Notes: generated from the letters alone by a model not told the origin. DNA of 64,000 nt from Pseudomonas fluorescens (GCF_902498195.1 NZ_CABVIY010000002.1:186001-250000), one strand, 5' to 3'. Positions 17,055-26,329 are shown, counted from the first letter of the stretch. Numbers and translations: made by a program.

Positions 17055-18065
17055 TCAGCGCTGATGACGGATGCGTGGGTTGGCAAAGCCGTAGAGGATG
17101 TCCACTACGAAGTTGACCAGAATCACCAGGCAGGCGATTAACAGGATGCCGTTTTGCACAACCGGGTAGTCCCGGGCGCCAATGGCTTCGATCAGCCATT
17201 TGCCGATGCCCGGCCAGGAGAAGATGGTTTCGGTCAGGACCGCACCGGCCAGCAGGGTGCCGACTTGCAGGCCGACCACGGTCAGTACCGGAATCAGCGC
17301 GTTACGCAGGCCGTGCACGAACACCACGCGCGACGGCGACAGGCCCTTGGCCTTGGCGGTGCGGATGTAGTCTTCACGCAACACTTCGAGCATCGACGAA
17401 CGGGTCATCCGCGCGATAACGGCCAGCGGGATGGTGCCGAGCACGATGGCCGGCAGGATCAGGTGGTGCAGGGCGTCGACGAAGGCGCCCATGTCATCGG
17501 CCAGCAGCGTGTCGATCAGCATGAAGCCGGTGCGCGGCTCGATGTCGTACAGCAGGTCGATCCGCCCGGACACCGGGGTCCAGCCCAGGGACACCGAGAA
17601 GAACATGATCAGGATCAGGCCCCACCAGAAGATCGGCATCGAATATCCCGCCAGGGAGATGCCCATCACCCCGTGGTCGAACAGGGATCCTCGCTTGAGT
17701 GCCGCAATCACCCCGGCCAACAGGCCCAGGATGCCGGCGAACAACAGGGCGGCCATGGACAGTTCCAGGGTCGCGGGGAAGAGGGAAGTGAACTCGCTCC
17801 AGACGCTTTCACGGGTACGCAGGGATTCCCCGAGATCGCCGTGGGCCAGTTTGCCGATGTAATCCAGGTACTGGGCATACAGGGGTTTGTTCAGACCTAG
17901 GCGTTCCATTGCCTGAGCATGCATCTCGGGGTCGACCCGACGTTCGCCCATCATCACTTCCACGGGGTCGCCGGGAATCATGCGAATCAACGCGAAGGTC
18001 AGCAAGGTGATGCCGAAGAACGTGGGGATCAGTAACCCCAGTCGGCGGGCAATAAAACTAAACAT
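17055..18065 (-). CDS. dppB: Dipeptide ABC importer, permease DppB
   Basis: A 336-residue inner-membrane permease starting MFSFIARRLGLLIPTFFG, the usual N-terminal helix of DppB/OppB, followed by the family motif RMIPGDPVEVMMG and the coupling loop EDYIRTAKAKGLSPSRVVF. Forms the peptide channel with DppC. It follows the binding-protein gene after 73 bases that contain a strong hairpin (18099-18127), an arrangement that usually lets the binding protein be made in excess. Confidence 0.95.
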   Translation of the reverse strand: MFSFIARRLGLLIPTFFGITLLTFALIRMIPGDPVEVMMGERRVDPEMHAQAMERLGLNKPLYAQYLDYIGKLAHGDLGESLRTRESVWSEFTSLFPATLELSMAALLFAGILGLLAGVIAALKRGSLFDHGVMGISLAGYSMPIFWWGLILIMFFSVSLGWTPVSGRIDLLYDIEPRTGFMLIDTLLADDMGAFVDALHHLILPAIVLGTIPLAVIARMTRSSMLEVLREDYIRTAKAKGLSPSRVVFVHGLRNALIPVLTVVGLQVGTLLAGAVLTETIFSWPGIGKWLIEAIGARDYPVVQNGILLIACLVILVNFVVDILYGFANPRIRHQR

Positions 18066-18098
18066 CTTGTTGTGTACCTCATCAGCCGGTTAGGCGTG

Positions 18099-18127
18099 CC
18101 CGGCATGCCTGGGTCAGGCATGCCGGG
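18099..18127 (-). other. Strong intercistronic hairpin between binding protein and dppB
   Basis: CCCGGCATGCCTG (18099-18111) pairs perfectly with CAGGCATGCCGGG (18115-18127). On the transcribed (reverse) strand no T-run follows, so it more likely stabilises the upstream mRNA than ends transcription. Confidence 0.75.
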
Positions 18128-18138
18128 AGTTTTCTTAT

Positions 18139-19734
18139 TTACTTCACCTGGGTGGTGGCGAAGTTATTCGTGGTGAGCGGACTAATGTGGTAGCCCTCTA
18201 CGTTGTTACGCATCGCGGTGAACATTCTAGTGTGCGCCAGGCTGATCCATGGCTGGTCCTGGTTAAAAATAACCTGGGCCTGCTCGTACAGCGCCGCACG
18301 TTCGGCCGGGTCGGTTTTTTCCCGGGCCTGGTCGATCAGGGCCTGGAATTTGTCATTGCACCAGCGTGCGTAGTTTTCGCCGTTCTTGGCCGCTTCGCAA
18401 CTGAGCATAGGCGTCAGGAAGTTATCCGGGTCGCCGTTGTCGCCCGCCCATCCGGCGGACACCATGTCGTGCTCGCCGTTTTTCGCGCGCTTGAGCATTT
18501 CGCCCCATTCCATGACGCGGATGTCGATCTTGATCCCGACCTTGGCCAGGTCGGCCTGCATCATCTGCGCGCCGAGCATCGGGTTCGGGTTGGTCGCACC
18601 CCCGCCGTTGCGGGTGAACAGGGTGAACACCGTGCCTTCCGGAACGCCGGCTTCCTTGAGCAGGGCGCGAGCCTTGTCCAGGTCGCGGGTCGGGTTCTTC
18701 AGGTCATGGTTGTAGCCCAGCAGGGTGTCCGGGAACGGGTTGACCGCCGCGGTCGCATTGCCTTTGCCAAACAGCGCGTTGACGGCCGCTTCCTTGTCGA
18801 AGGCGATGTCGATGGCTTTACGCACGCGCACGTCGCTCAGGTATTTGTGCTGAGTGTTGATGGCGATGTACGCAACGGTCATCGCGTTCAGCTCGTCGAC
18901 CTTCAGCTTGGCGTCCTTGCGGATGCTCGGAATGTCATCCGGCTTGGGATACAACGCGATCTGGCATTCGTTGGCCTTGAGCTTCTGCAGGCGCACGTTG
19001 TTGTCGGTGGCGATGGCCAGGATCAATGAGTCGGCCGGTGCCTTGCCACGGAAGTAGTCCGGGTTGGCCTTGAAACGAACCTGGGCGTCTTTGTTGTAGC
19101 GCTGGAAGACGAACGGGCCGGTGCCGATGGGCTTGTTGTTCAGCTCGCCGGTCTTGTTGGCCTTGAGCAGCTGGTCGGCGTACTCGGCGGAGTAGATCGA
19201 GGAGAACGCCATGGCGATGTCGGCCAGGAACGGCGCTTCGCGGCGGGTCAGGGTGAACTTGACGGTGTTGTCGTCGACTTTCTCGACGTTTTTCAGCAGT
19301 TCCTTGAAGCCCATGCTTTCAAAGTACGGGAAGCCCACGCTCGACAGTTTGTGCCATGGGTGGTTCGGGTCCAGCTGGCGCTGGAAGCTCCAGACCACGT
19401 CGTCGGCGTTCAGGTCGCGGGTCGGCTTGAAGTAGTCGGTGGTGTGAAACTTGACGCCTTTGCGCAGGTGGAACGTGTAGGTCAGGCCGTCCTCGCTGAT
19501 GTCCCAGGATTCTGCCAGTGCCGGAATCACATCCGTGGTGCCGGGCTTGAAGTCGGCCAGGCGATTGAAGATGGTTTCGGCCACCGCATCGGCTGTGACT
19601 GCAGTCGTGTACTGGACCATGTCGAAGCCTTCGGGGCTGTTTTCGGTGCAAACCACCAGGGGTTTGGCCGATACACCCACCGCGACACTCAGCAACGCGG
19701 CCGCGATGGCCGCACGTAGGGGAAGCATTTTCAT
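18139..19734 (-). CDS. dppA: Dipeptide-binding protein DppA (first of three)
   Basis: A 531-residue periplasmic binding protein of family 5 (SBP_bac_5). Signal peptide MKMLPLRAAIAAALLSVAVG ending near VSA-KPLVVC; mature start LVVCTENSPEGFDMVQYTT has the conserved CxExxPxGFD run seen in DppA, with the paired cysteine farther on (ANECQIALYPKP). Start chosen at MKMLPLRA since the longer frame adds a non-signal sequence. It lies directly upstream of dppBCDF and is probably the main binder for this importer. It is less like the other two binding proteins of the cluster than they are like each other. Confidence 0.93.
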   Translation of the reverse strand: MKMLPLRAAIAAALLSVAVGVSAKPLVVCTENSPEGFDMVQYTTAVTADAVAETIFNRLADFKPGTTDVIPALAESWDISEDGLTYTFHLRKGVKFHTTDYFKPTRDLNADDVVWSFQRQLDPNHPWHKLSSVGFPYFESMGFKELLKNVEKVDDNTVKFTLTRREAPFLADIAMAFSSIYSAEYADQLLKANKTGELNNKPIGTGPFVFQRYNKDAQVRFKANPDYFRGKAPADSLILAIATDNNVRLQKLKANECQIALYPKPDDIPSIRKDAKLKVDELNAMTVAYIAINTQHKYLSDVRVRKAIDIAFDKEAAVNALFGKGNATAAVNPFPDTLLGYNHDLKNPTRDLDKARALLKEAGVPEGTVFTLFTRNGGGATNPNPMLGAQMMQADLAKVGIKIDIRVMEWGEMLKRAKNGEHDMVSAGWAGDNGDPDNFLTPMLSCEAAKNGENYARWCNDKFQALIDQAREKTDPAERAALYEQAQVIFNQDQPWISLAHTRMFTAMRNNVEGYHISPLTTNNFATTQVK

Positions 19735-19762
19735 CAAGAACCCTCTGCAATCGGTTGAAGGA

Positions 19763-19802
19763 CAAAAACCCACGGCCGGCTCACGTCTGAGCCGGCCGTG
19801 GG
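19763..19802 (-). terminator. Terminator behind the OprD-type porin gene
   Basis: CCCACGGCCGGCTCA (19769-19783) pairs perfectly over 15 bp with 19788-19802 and, read on the reverse strand, runs directly into TTTTTGTC. It lies between the porin stop and the start of dppA, so it may split the cluster into separate transcripts or act as a partial terminator. Confidence 0.85.
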
Positions 19803-19810
19803 CGGGTGCA

Positions 19811-21244
19811 TTACAGAATGTTGAACGGAACAGTGGTCACGAGACGGAACTCGTTGATGCTGCCGTCAGCCTGGTTTTCGCTGGCGCGGTGAGCGGTGTA
19901 GGTCGCGCGAACAGTAGTGGCCTTGAACGGACCGCTCTGTACCGCGTAGGAGGCACCGATGCCGTATTCGTAGTGGTGTTCGCCGTCTTGCGACTGGATA
20001 CCGTCGTAGCCTTTGTCGGCCACGCCTTTGTTGCCGGTGTAGTGGGTACCGTCGATGCCCCAGCCACGCGCCTGGTAGATGTTGAACTTCAGGCCTGGCA
20101 CGCCGTATTCAGCCATGTTCAGACCGTAGGCGACCTGGAAGGATTTCTCGTTCGGACCGTTGAAGTCCGACAGCAGGGAGTTGGCCAGGTAGATGCCGTT
20201 GGTTTCGTGCAGGTAGTCGAAGTACTCGTTACCGTTCACTTCCTGGTACGAGAAGGTCAGGCTGTGGGCCTGGTGCGTCAGGCCGAAGGACAGCGAGTAG
20301 GTGTCGTTGTCGATGTCGCCGATCAGCGCCTTACCTTCTTCCTGGGTTTTGTAGTAGTTCAGGCCGGTGGTCAGGCTCAGTACCTGGCTGTCGCCCAGTA
20401 CGTGGGTGGCGCCGAAGTAGTACTGGTTCCAGATGTCTTCGGCCTGGGTGGCCCAGAGGCTGGTGGTCAGGCTGGCGAACGGGGTGTAAGTGATACCGCC
20501 GGTGTAGACGTGATCGGATTCAACGATGCCGTTGGCGTATTCAGTACGGAACTTGCGCTGGCTCTCTTCGGTACGCGGAGAGTTGCGGTCGAAGGTGGCC
20601 AGGTCGAATTGCAGGTTGTTCAGCTCTTCGCTGTGGATCGCCACACCCTGGAAGCTCGACGGCAGCGCACGGTTACCGATGACATCGACCATCGGGCTGC
20701 TGAAGTTCTGGCGACCTGCGGTCAGGGTGGTGTTGGAAATGCGCGCCTTGACGTTGGCCAGGCCCAGTTTGCTCCACTGGCCGACCGCGTCGCCGCCTTC
20801 TTCGGTCAGGGTACGGTTGTTGCCCGCGCCTGGACGCGTGCCCGGTGCGCCACCGTTGTTCGACGCCAGGTCCTTGCGGTCCTGGTCCAGGGCGATGGCG
20901 TTGTAGGCCGCCACTTCAGTGCTGAAACCGACAGTACCCTGGGTGAAGCCCGAGTTGTACTTGACGATGGTGCCCTGGACCCAGTTGATGCGACGGTCAG
21001 TCGGGGTCGATACGCCGTCTTTCTTGTAGGCGAAGTTGGCGCCGCGCTTCAGTTGCTCGTTGGCGTACCAGTTACGGGTCGTGCCGCCGATCGACTGGCC
21101 TTCGAGGAAACCGGTGGCTTCGCTCTGGGCGCTTTTTTCATTGACGCTGACCGGGGTGTAGGCCTGGCTCTGGGTCTCTGCGTAAGCCGTGGCGGTTACG
21201 CTGCTGATGGCCATGGCCAGTAATGCGGTGCTGCTCAGTTTCAT
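19811..21244 (-). CDS. opdP: OprD-family outer-membrane porin (OpdP-like)
   Basis: A 477-residue outer-membrane protein: signal peptide MKLSSTALLAMAISSVTATA, cleaved near AYA-ETQ, then an 18-strand OprD-type barrel ending with the typical beta-barrel terminus NEFRLVTTVPFNIL. Family landmarks include FLEGQSIGGTTRNWYANEQ-like text near residue 50 and the closing aromatic residue pattern. OprD porins pass small substrates such as basic amino acids or dipeptides. Its place among dipeptide-transport genes matches P. aeruginosa OpdP, used for glycine-glutamate and similar dipeptides; the name rests on that context. AAGGAG lies eight bases before the ATG. Confidence 0.9.
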   Translation of the reverse strand: MKLSSTALLAMAISSVTATAYAETQSQAYTPVSVNEKSAQSEATGFLEGQSIGGTTRNWYANEQLKRGANFAYKKDGVSTPTDRRINWVQGTIVKYNSGFTQGTVGFSTEVAAYNAIALDQDRKDLASNNGGAPGTRPGAGNNRTLTEEGGDAVGQWSKLGLANVKARISNTTLTAGRQNFSSPMVDVIGNRALPSSFQGVAIHSEELNNLQFDLATFDRNSPRTEESQRKFRTEYANGIVESDHVYTGGITYTPFASLTTSLWATQAEDIWNQYYFGATHVLGDSQVLSLTTGLNYYKTQEEGKALIGDIDNDTYSLSFGLTHQAHSLTFSYQEVNGNEYFDYLHETNGIYLANSLLSDFNGPNEKSFQVAYGLNMAEYGVPGLKFNIYQARGWGIDGTHYTGNKGVADKGYDGIQSQDGEHHYEYGIGASYAVQSGPFKATTVRATYTAHRASENQADGSINEFRLVTTVPFNIL

Positions 21245-21416
21245 GGGTGAAGCTCCTTACTTTCTATTATTAATGCCGGTCTTTTTTGGTGATCCGGCTA
21301 TTTGCTTTGGAACTCTTTCACGCATCGCAAACGTTTGCTGAGCGCCAGATCGGCGAATAGCGGCAATACGCTTGCGTGAGGGCGCAATGCGCCCCCGGCG
21401 TTTCAGCTACACGGTT
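21245..21416 (-). other. Intercistronic region with GC hairpin
   Basis: Between the second binding protein and the porin. It contains GAGGGCGCAATGCGCCCCC around 21378-21396, a small GC-rich stem without a T-run on the transcribed strand, and, nearer the porin start, an A-rich run (AATAATAGAAAG on the reverse strand) just before the ribosome site. Confidence 0.5.
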
Positions 21417-23018
21417 TTATTTTTCGATGCCGACACCCGAGAACACGTTGCGACCGAACGGGCTGACCTTGAACCCTTCGATCTTGGCGCTCAGCGGCTG
21501 GTTGACCGTCGAGTGGGCGACTGGCGTGATCGGTACCTGCTGCTTGAGGTACTGCTGCGCCTGTTTGTACAGCACGGTGCGCTGCTCGCGGTCGGTCACG
21601 ACCTTGGCCTGCTTGATCAGCTTGTCGTAAGCCGGATCGCACCACATGGAGTAGTTGTTGCCACCAATGGCATCGCAGCTGTACAGCGTGCCGAGCCAGT
21701 TGTCCGGGTCACCATTGTCACCGGTCCAGCCGATCAGGCTGACGTCGTGCTCGCCGTTCTTGGTGCGCTTGATGTACTCGCCCCATTCGTAGCTGACGAT
21801 CTTGACCTTGAGGCCGATCTTCGCCCAGTCAGACTGGAGCATCTCGGCCATCAGCTTGGCGTTGGGGTTGTATGGGCGCTGCACGGGCATGGCCCACAGG
21901 GTAATTTCGGTGCCTTCCTTCACGCCGGCCGCCTTGAGCAGTTCCCTGGCTTTTTCCGGGTTGTAGGCGGCGTCCTTGATCGTCTCGTCGTAGGACCACT
22001 GGGTCGGCGGCATCGCGTTGACCGCCAGTTGCCCCGCGCCCTGGTAAACGGCGTTGAGAATGCCTTGCTTGTTCACCGCCATGTCCAGCGCCTGGCGCAC
22101 TTCGAGTTGGTCGAAAGGCTTGTGGCGCACGTTGTAGGCGATGTAGCCGAGATTGAAGCCGGGTTTCTCGATCAGCTGCAGTGCCGGGTCGTTCTTCAAC
22201 GCGGTCACGTCGGCAGGGCGCGGGTGCAGGGTGATCTGGCACTCGTTGGCCTTGAGCTTCTGCACGCGCACCGACGCATCGGTGTTGATGGCGAAAATCA
22301 GGTTGTCGAGCTTGACCCGGCTGGGGTCCCAGTACTGTTTGTTGCCGGTGTAGCGGATGTTGGAGTCTTTCTGGTAGCTCTTGAATACGAACGGCCCGGT
22401 GCCGATCGGCTTCTGGTTGATGTCGCTCGGCTTGCCTTCGGCCAGCAGCTTGTCGGCGTATTCGGCGGAGAGGATCGCGGCGAAGCTCATGGCGATGTTC
22501 TGGATGAACGCGGCGTCCACGCTGTTGAGCGTCATGACCACGGTCAGCGGCCCGGTCTTTTCGACCTTGGCGATGTTCTTGTTCAGGCTCATCCCGTTGA
22601 AGTACGGGAATTCGGTCGGGTAAGCCTTACGGAAGGGTTGTTGCGGGTCGAGCATGCGATTGAACGTGAACAGCACGTCATCGGCGTTGAAGTCGCGGGT
22701 GGGCGTGAAGTACTTGGTCGTATGAAACTTCACGCCTGGGCGCAGGTGAAAGGTGTACTTGAGGCCGTCCTCGGAAATATCCCAACTGGTGGCCAGGCCG
22801 GGTACGACATTGGTCGCGCCCTTTTCAAACTCGGCCAGTCGGTTATACAGCGGTTCGGCCGCGTCGTTGTCAGTCGCGGTCGTGTACTGCGCCGTATCGA
22901 AACCGGCGGGGCTGCCTTCGGAGCAGAACACCAGGCTGTTGTTGGCGGCCTGGCTCATGGAGGTGGCGGCCAACAGGCCGGTGCCCAGCAATGCGGATAA
23001 AACCAAGGTATGGCGCAT
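21417..23018 (-). CDS. Dipeptide/oligopeptide-binding protein (second of three)
   Basis: A 533-residue family 5 binding protein with signal peptide MRHTLVLSALLGTGLLAATS ending near SQA-ANN. The mature N-terminus FCSEGSPAGFDTAQYT and the internal NECQITLHPRP hold the two conserved cysteines. It is closely similar to the 541-residue protein upstream (shared runs such as SWDISEDGLKYTFHLRPGVK versus SWDVSDDGLTYTFHLREGVK), consistent with gene duplication followed by divergence of the ligand pocket. No permease of its own is nearby, so it probably feeds DppBCDF with different peptides. Confidence 0.93.
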   Translation of the reverse strand: MRHTLVLSALLGTGLLAATSMSQAANNSLVFCSEGSPAGFDTAQYTTATDNDAAEPLYNRLAEFEKGATNVVPGLATSWDISEDGLKYTFHLRPGVKFHTTKYFTPTRDFNADDVLFTFNRMLDPQQPFRKAYPTEFPYFNGMSLNKNIAKVEKTGPLTVVMTLNSVDAAFIQNIAMSFAAILSAEYADKLLAEGKPSDINQKPIGTGPFVFKSYQKDSNIRYTGNKQYWDPSRVKLDNLIFAINTDASVRVQKLKANECQITLHPRPADVTALKNDPALQLIEKPGFNLGYIAYNVRHKPFDQLEVRQALDMAVNKQGILNAVYQGAGQLAVNAMPPTQWSYDETIKDAAYNPEKARELLKAAGVKEGTEITLWAMPVQRPYNPNAKLMAEMLQSDWAKIGLKVKIVSYEWGEYIKRTKNGEHDVSLIGWTGDNGDPDNWLGTLYSCDAIGGNNYSMWCDPAYDKLIKQAKVVTDREQRTVLYKQAQQYLKQQVPITPVAHSTVNQPLSAKIEGFKVSPFGRNVFSGVGIEK

Positions 23019-23324
23019 GACGCTCTCTCTTGTTCAGTGTTTTGGCAATGAGCCTTCGTGCCGTGTGCAGGCGTGGAAGGCATCACTGGTATCCAGCCAT
23101 GACGTGCTGCAAATAAACCGATGACCCACGCATGAGCTGGTCGGATCCCGACGGTATGAACCGTGGGCCCGGCAGTAAATGCGAAAAGTCCGAAAGACTC
23201 GTGGGAAAAGACGACGCGTCCTAGCGCTCTACTGTAGTCAGCAGACGATTTGGATGTAGGCGATTTCCTGCTTTCTCGGTAGATAAAGCAACGGCGACGT
23301 CAGAAACGTCGCCGTTGCCAAACC
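23019..23324. other. Intergenic stretch between the two duplicate binding proteins
   Basis: These 306 bases contain the terminator at 23288-23318 and about 260 bases with no gene I can support. A separate promoter for the downstream binding-protein gene could lie here. Confidence 0.55.
23288..23318 (-). terminator. Hairpin/terminator behind the third binding-protein gene
   Basis: Read on the reverse strand GCAACGGCGACGT pairs perfectly with ACGTCGCCGTTGC (13 bp, five-base loop) and is followed by TTTATCT, a short U-rich tail. It ends six bases from the stop of the 541-residue gene. Confidence 0.75.
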
Positions 23325-24950
23325 TTACTTGCTGACGCTGACGCCGTAGAAGGAGTTCAAGCCAAACGGGCTGATCTTGAAGTCCTGCACTTCGGCACGC
23401 ATCGGTTGGAACACCGTCGAGTGAGCGATAGGTGTGTATGGAACAGCATCTTTGAGGACGTGTTGCGCCTGCTTGTACAGTTCGGTGCGCTTGGCCTGAT
23501 CCGAGGTGCGCTTGGCTTGCTTGACGATGTCGTCAAACTTCTTGTCGCACCACTTGGCGAAGTTGTTGCCTTCCAGCGAGTCGCAGCCGAACAGCACGTT
23601 CAGCCAGTTGTCCGGATCACCATTGTCACCGCTCCAGCCAATCAGCATCGCCTGGTTTTCGCCACCTTTGGAGCGCTTGATGTACTCGCCCCACTCGTAG
23701 CTCTGGATCTTGACCTTCAGGCCGATCTTGGCCCAGTCAGACTGCAGCATTTCGGCCATCAGCTTGGCGTTCGGGTTGTAAGGACGTTGCACAGGCATCG
23801 CCCACAGAACGATTTCCGTGCCCTCTTTGACGCCCGCTTCCTTGAGCAGCTCCTTGGCTTTCTCAGGATCGTACTTGGCGTCCTTGATGGTGGTGTCGTA
23901 GGACCACTGGGTCGGTGGCATGGCGTTGACGGCCAACTGACCGGCGCCTTGGTACACGGAGTCGATGATCTGCTGCTTGTTGACCGCCATGTCCAGTGCC
24001 TGACGCACTTTCAGGTCGGCCAGCGGGTTGGGAACAGTTTGACCCTTGACCTGCGGCATCACGTTGTAGGCGATGTAACCCAGGTTGAAACCGGCCTGGT
24101 CAGGCACCTTCAGGGTTTTGTCTTCCTTCAGCGCCTTCAGGTCAGCCGGACGAGGGAACAGGGTGACCTGGCACTCGCCTTTCTTCAGCTTCTGGATGCG
24201 AACCGACGGGTCGGTGGTGATGGCGAAGATCAGGTTGTCGATCTTGACGTCATCAGGCTTCCAGTAGTCCTTGTTCCCGGTGTAGCGGATGTTGGAGTCT
24301 TTCTGGTAGCTCTTGAACACGAACGGGCCGGTGCCAACCGGTTTCTGGTTGATATCGGCGGCCTTGCCTTCCTTGAGCAGCTGGGCAGCGTACTCGGCGG
24401 ACTGGATCGAGGCGAAGCTCATGGCCATGTTCTGGATGAACGCGGCATCGACGTCCTTGAGGGTGAACTTGACGGTGTTGTCGTCGACTTTATCGATCTT
24501 GGTGATGTTGGTGTCCATCCCCATGTCGGTGAAGTACGGGAATTCGGTCGGGTACGCTTTGCGGAACGGGTCATCCTTGCTAATCATGCGATTGAAGGTG
24601 AACAGCACGTCGTCCGCGTTGAAGGTACGCGTCGGCTTGAAGTACGGGGTGGTGTGGAACTTGACGCCTTCACGCAGGTGGAAGGTGTACGTCAGGCCGT
24701 CGTCGGAGACGTCCCAGCTGGTCGCCAGGCCAGGAATAACGGCGGTGCCGCCGCGCTCGAACTGAGTCAGGCGGTTGAACATGGTTTCTGCAGAGGCGTC
24801 GAAGTCGGTTCCGGTGGTGTATTGACCTGGATCGAAACCGGCCGGGCTCCCTTCGGAGCAGAACACCAGGTTAGTCGCAGCTTGGGCGAACGGTGCGCTA
24901 GCTAACAAGCTGGCGCCGACTAAAAACGGAATGACCGCGTGTTTTAGCAT
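23325..24950 (-). CDS. Dipeptide/oligopeptide-binding protein (third of three)
   Basis: A 541-residue periplasmic family 5 binding protein. Signal peptide MLKHAVIPFLVGASLLASAP with cleavage near AQA-ATN; then VFCSEGSPAGFDPGQYT and, later, KGECQVTLFPRP with the conserved cysteines. GAGG five bases before the ATG supports the start. It is the first gene of the cluster as read, 306 bases upstream of its near-duplicate. In P. aeruginosa several such binding proteins share one DppBCDF transporter; here too only one set of permease and ATPase genes is present. Confidence 0.93.
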   Translation of the reverse strand: MLKHAVIPFLVGASLLASAPFAQAATNLVFCSEGSPAGFDPGQYTTGTDFDASAETMFNRLTQFERGGTAVIPGLATSWDVSDDGLTYTFHLREGVKFHTTPYFKPTRTFNADDVLFTFNRMISKDDPFRKAYPTEFPYFTDMGMDTNITKIDKVDDNTVKFTLKDVDAAFIQNMAMSFASIQSAEYAAQLLKEGKAADINQKPVGTGPFVFKSYQKDSNIRYTGNKDYWKPDDVKIDNLIFAITTDPSVRIQKLKKGECQVTLFPRPADLKALKEDKTLKVPDQAGFNLGYIAYNVMPQVKGQTVPNPLADLKVRQALDMAVNKQQIIDSVYQGAGQLAVNAMPPTQWSYDTTIKDAKYDPEKAKELLKEAGVKEGTEIVLWAMPVQRPYNPNAKLMAEMLQSDWAKIGLKVKIQSYEWGEYIKRSKGGENQAMLIGWSGDNGDPDNWLNVLFGCDSLEGNNFAKWCDKKFDDIVKQAKRTSDQAKRTELYKQAQHVLKDAVPYTPIAHSTVFQPMRAEVQDFKISPFGLNSFYGVSVSK

Positions 24951-25426
24951 GGTGGCCTCATGATTTTGTTGTCATTTTTTGATTTTGAGGACGACCTCGT
25001 GAGTCGTGCCTGCGGATACTTATGCAGGGCCCATACCCAATGCAAGATCCAGAGCGGCTACAAGCGTTAAACGGTGGCACGAACGTACCTTAATGTCGCA
25101 TTTGTATAAATTTTGACGCATTTGACCGTTTGCGCGGCATTTTTGCAGTGCAACTGGCGCACTTTTATGGTGCGAGCCGGGTATGGGTTGCCCGTGGCTG
25201 GGGCGAGGTGTTACCAATTTATACCCGTCCTGTGGGGGTGGGTAGGCGGTGAATGGGAGTGGTTATCGTTGCACGAGTCCTGATCGATAGCCGTGAGTTG
25301 TACCAAGTGCAACTGATGTCGTTTTACGGGGTGTGACTTTCGCTACCCGATTGAGCATAGACGCTGTTTGCAAAAAAAAAGACGATCACGCAGGCGATCG
25401 TCTTTTTTTGCCCGGGGGTTATCGAA
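24951..25426. other. Control region upstream of the dipeptide cluster
   Basis: A 476-base gap, AT-rich near 25080-25170, that should carry the promoter of the first binding-protein gene (reverse strand) and ends with the terminator at 25372-25409. No gene for the repressor PsdR or the dipeptidase MdpA, which I remember beside this cluster in P. aeruginosa, is present. Confidence 0.6.
25372..25409. terminator. Bidirectional terminator
   Basis: GACGATC (25381-25387) pairs with GATCGTC (25396-25402); nine A before and seven T after extend the stem and give U-runs on both strands. It lies 18 bases beyond the stop of the SIMPL-domain gene. Confidence 0.9.
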
Positions 25427-26143
25427 TCAAGGCATCAGCACTTCAATCGAACCATCGGCCGTCATGCTGACCTGGCTGGTGCCGGCTTCAACGTCTGGCG
25501 TGACCGGAGCACTGTCCATGCCAGCGGCTTTCATCATCATGGGTGCGCGCATGTACGGTTGCGGGTAGCCGTTGCTGTTGAAGTTCAGGTTGACGATTCT
25601 GTAGCCCTTGCCGCCCAAGGCATCGGTGGCGAGCTGAGCGCGGGCCTTGAAGGCAGTCACGGCGTCCTTGAGCAGGGTGTCTTCGCTGGCCTTGCGGGTT
25701 GGCGTGGCGATGGCGAAATCCATGCCGCCCATTTTCAGGTCGGTGAGCAGTTCCCCGGTCAGCTTCGACAGCGCGGCGAAATCCGTGCTCTCCAGGCGCA
25801 GTTCGGCGCGCTCGCGCCAGCCGGTGATCTTCTGGCCTTTGGCGTCATAGATCGGGTAGCTGTTGCGGCTGCCCTGGCGCAGGGTGATGTCCTTGACCTG
25901 TTTGGCCTGGGCCAATGCCTTGTTCAGGGTGGTGCTGACGTCGGCGGCGAGCTTGGCCGGGTCGGTATTTTGTTCTTCGGTGTAGAGGGTCACGATCATC
26001 AGGTCGCGAGCCACTTCCTGGCTGACTTCGGCGCGCAGGGAAATCTGGTTGTAATGAAGCTCGTCGGCCGCCAGGGCCGGGAGGCTGGCGAGAGTGCCAA
26101 TACTCAGGGCGAGGAGGGCGGCGCTGCGGCGGTTTGTGTGCAT
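25427..26143 (-). CDS. SIMPL-domain (DUF541) periplasmic protein
   Basis: A 238-residue protein with signal peptide MHTNRRSAALLALSIGTLAS ending near ALA-ADEL and one SIMPL (DUF541) domain, recognisable from LRAEVSQEVARDLMIVTLYT and the later VTAFKARAQLATDALG. Proteins of this family are periplasmic, trimer- or oligomer-forming, and linked to oxidative-stress defence in E. coli (YggE), but their biochemical role is unclear. AGGAG five bases before the ATG fixes the start; longer frames upstream are not family sequence. Neighbours are the dipeptide cluster and divergent roxSR. Confidence 0.88.
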   Translation of the reverse strand: MHTNRRSAALLALSIGTLASLPALAADELHYNQISLRAEVSQEVARDLMIVTLYTEEQNTDPAKLAADVSTTLNKALAQAKQVKDITLRQGSRNSYPIYDAKGQKITGWRERAELRLESTDFAALSKLTGELLTDLKMGGMDFAIATPTRKASEDTLLKDAVTAFKARAQLATDALGGKGYRIVNLNFNSNGYPQPYMRAPMMMKAAGMDSAPVTPDVEAGTSQVSMTADGSIEVLMP

Positions 26144-26260
26144 GAAGGCTCCTAGGGGTGGTGCGCAGGGAATAATGCGGGCCTGCGTGAAACCATCAGA
26201 CTCTAGCGTTAATGATCCGGTTCGCACAGTTACAACTTCTATACAGATGCGCACGCCCTT

Positions 26261-26329
26261 TGTGGGAGCGAGCTTGCTCGTCTCCCGCGTTATCGTTAAC
26301 GACCATCGCGAGCATGCTCGCTCCTACAT
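26261..26329. repeat. REPIN, degenerate GGAGCGAGCTTG type
   Basis: Inverted units TGTGGGAGCGAGCTTGCTCG (26261-26280) and its near complement (26306-26328). It lies between the divergent SIMPL and roxS genes. Confidence 0.82.

Noticed and set aside
19499..21223. 574-codon forward frame opposite the OprD-type porin and dppA.
   Set aside because: Covers the terminator at 19763-19802 and is antisense to two clear genes.
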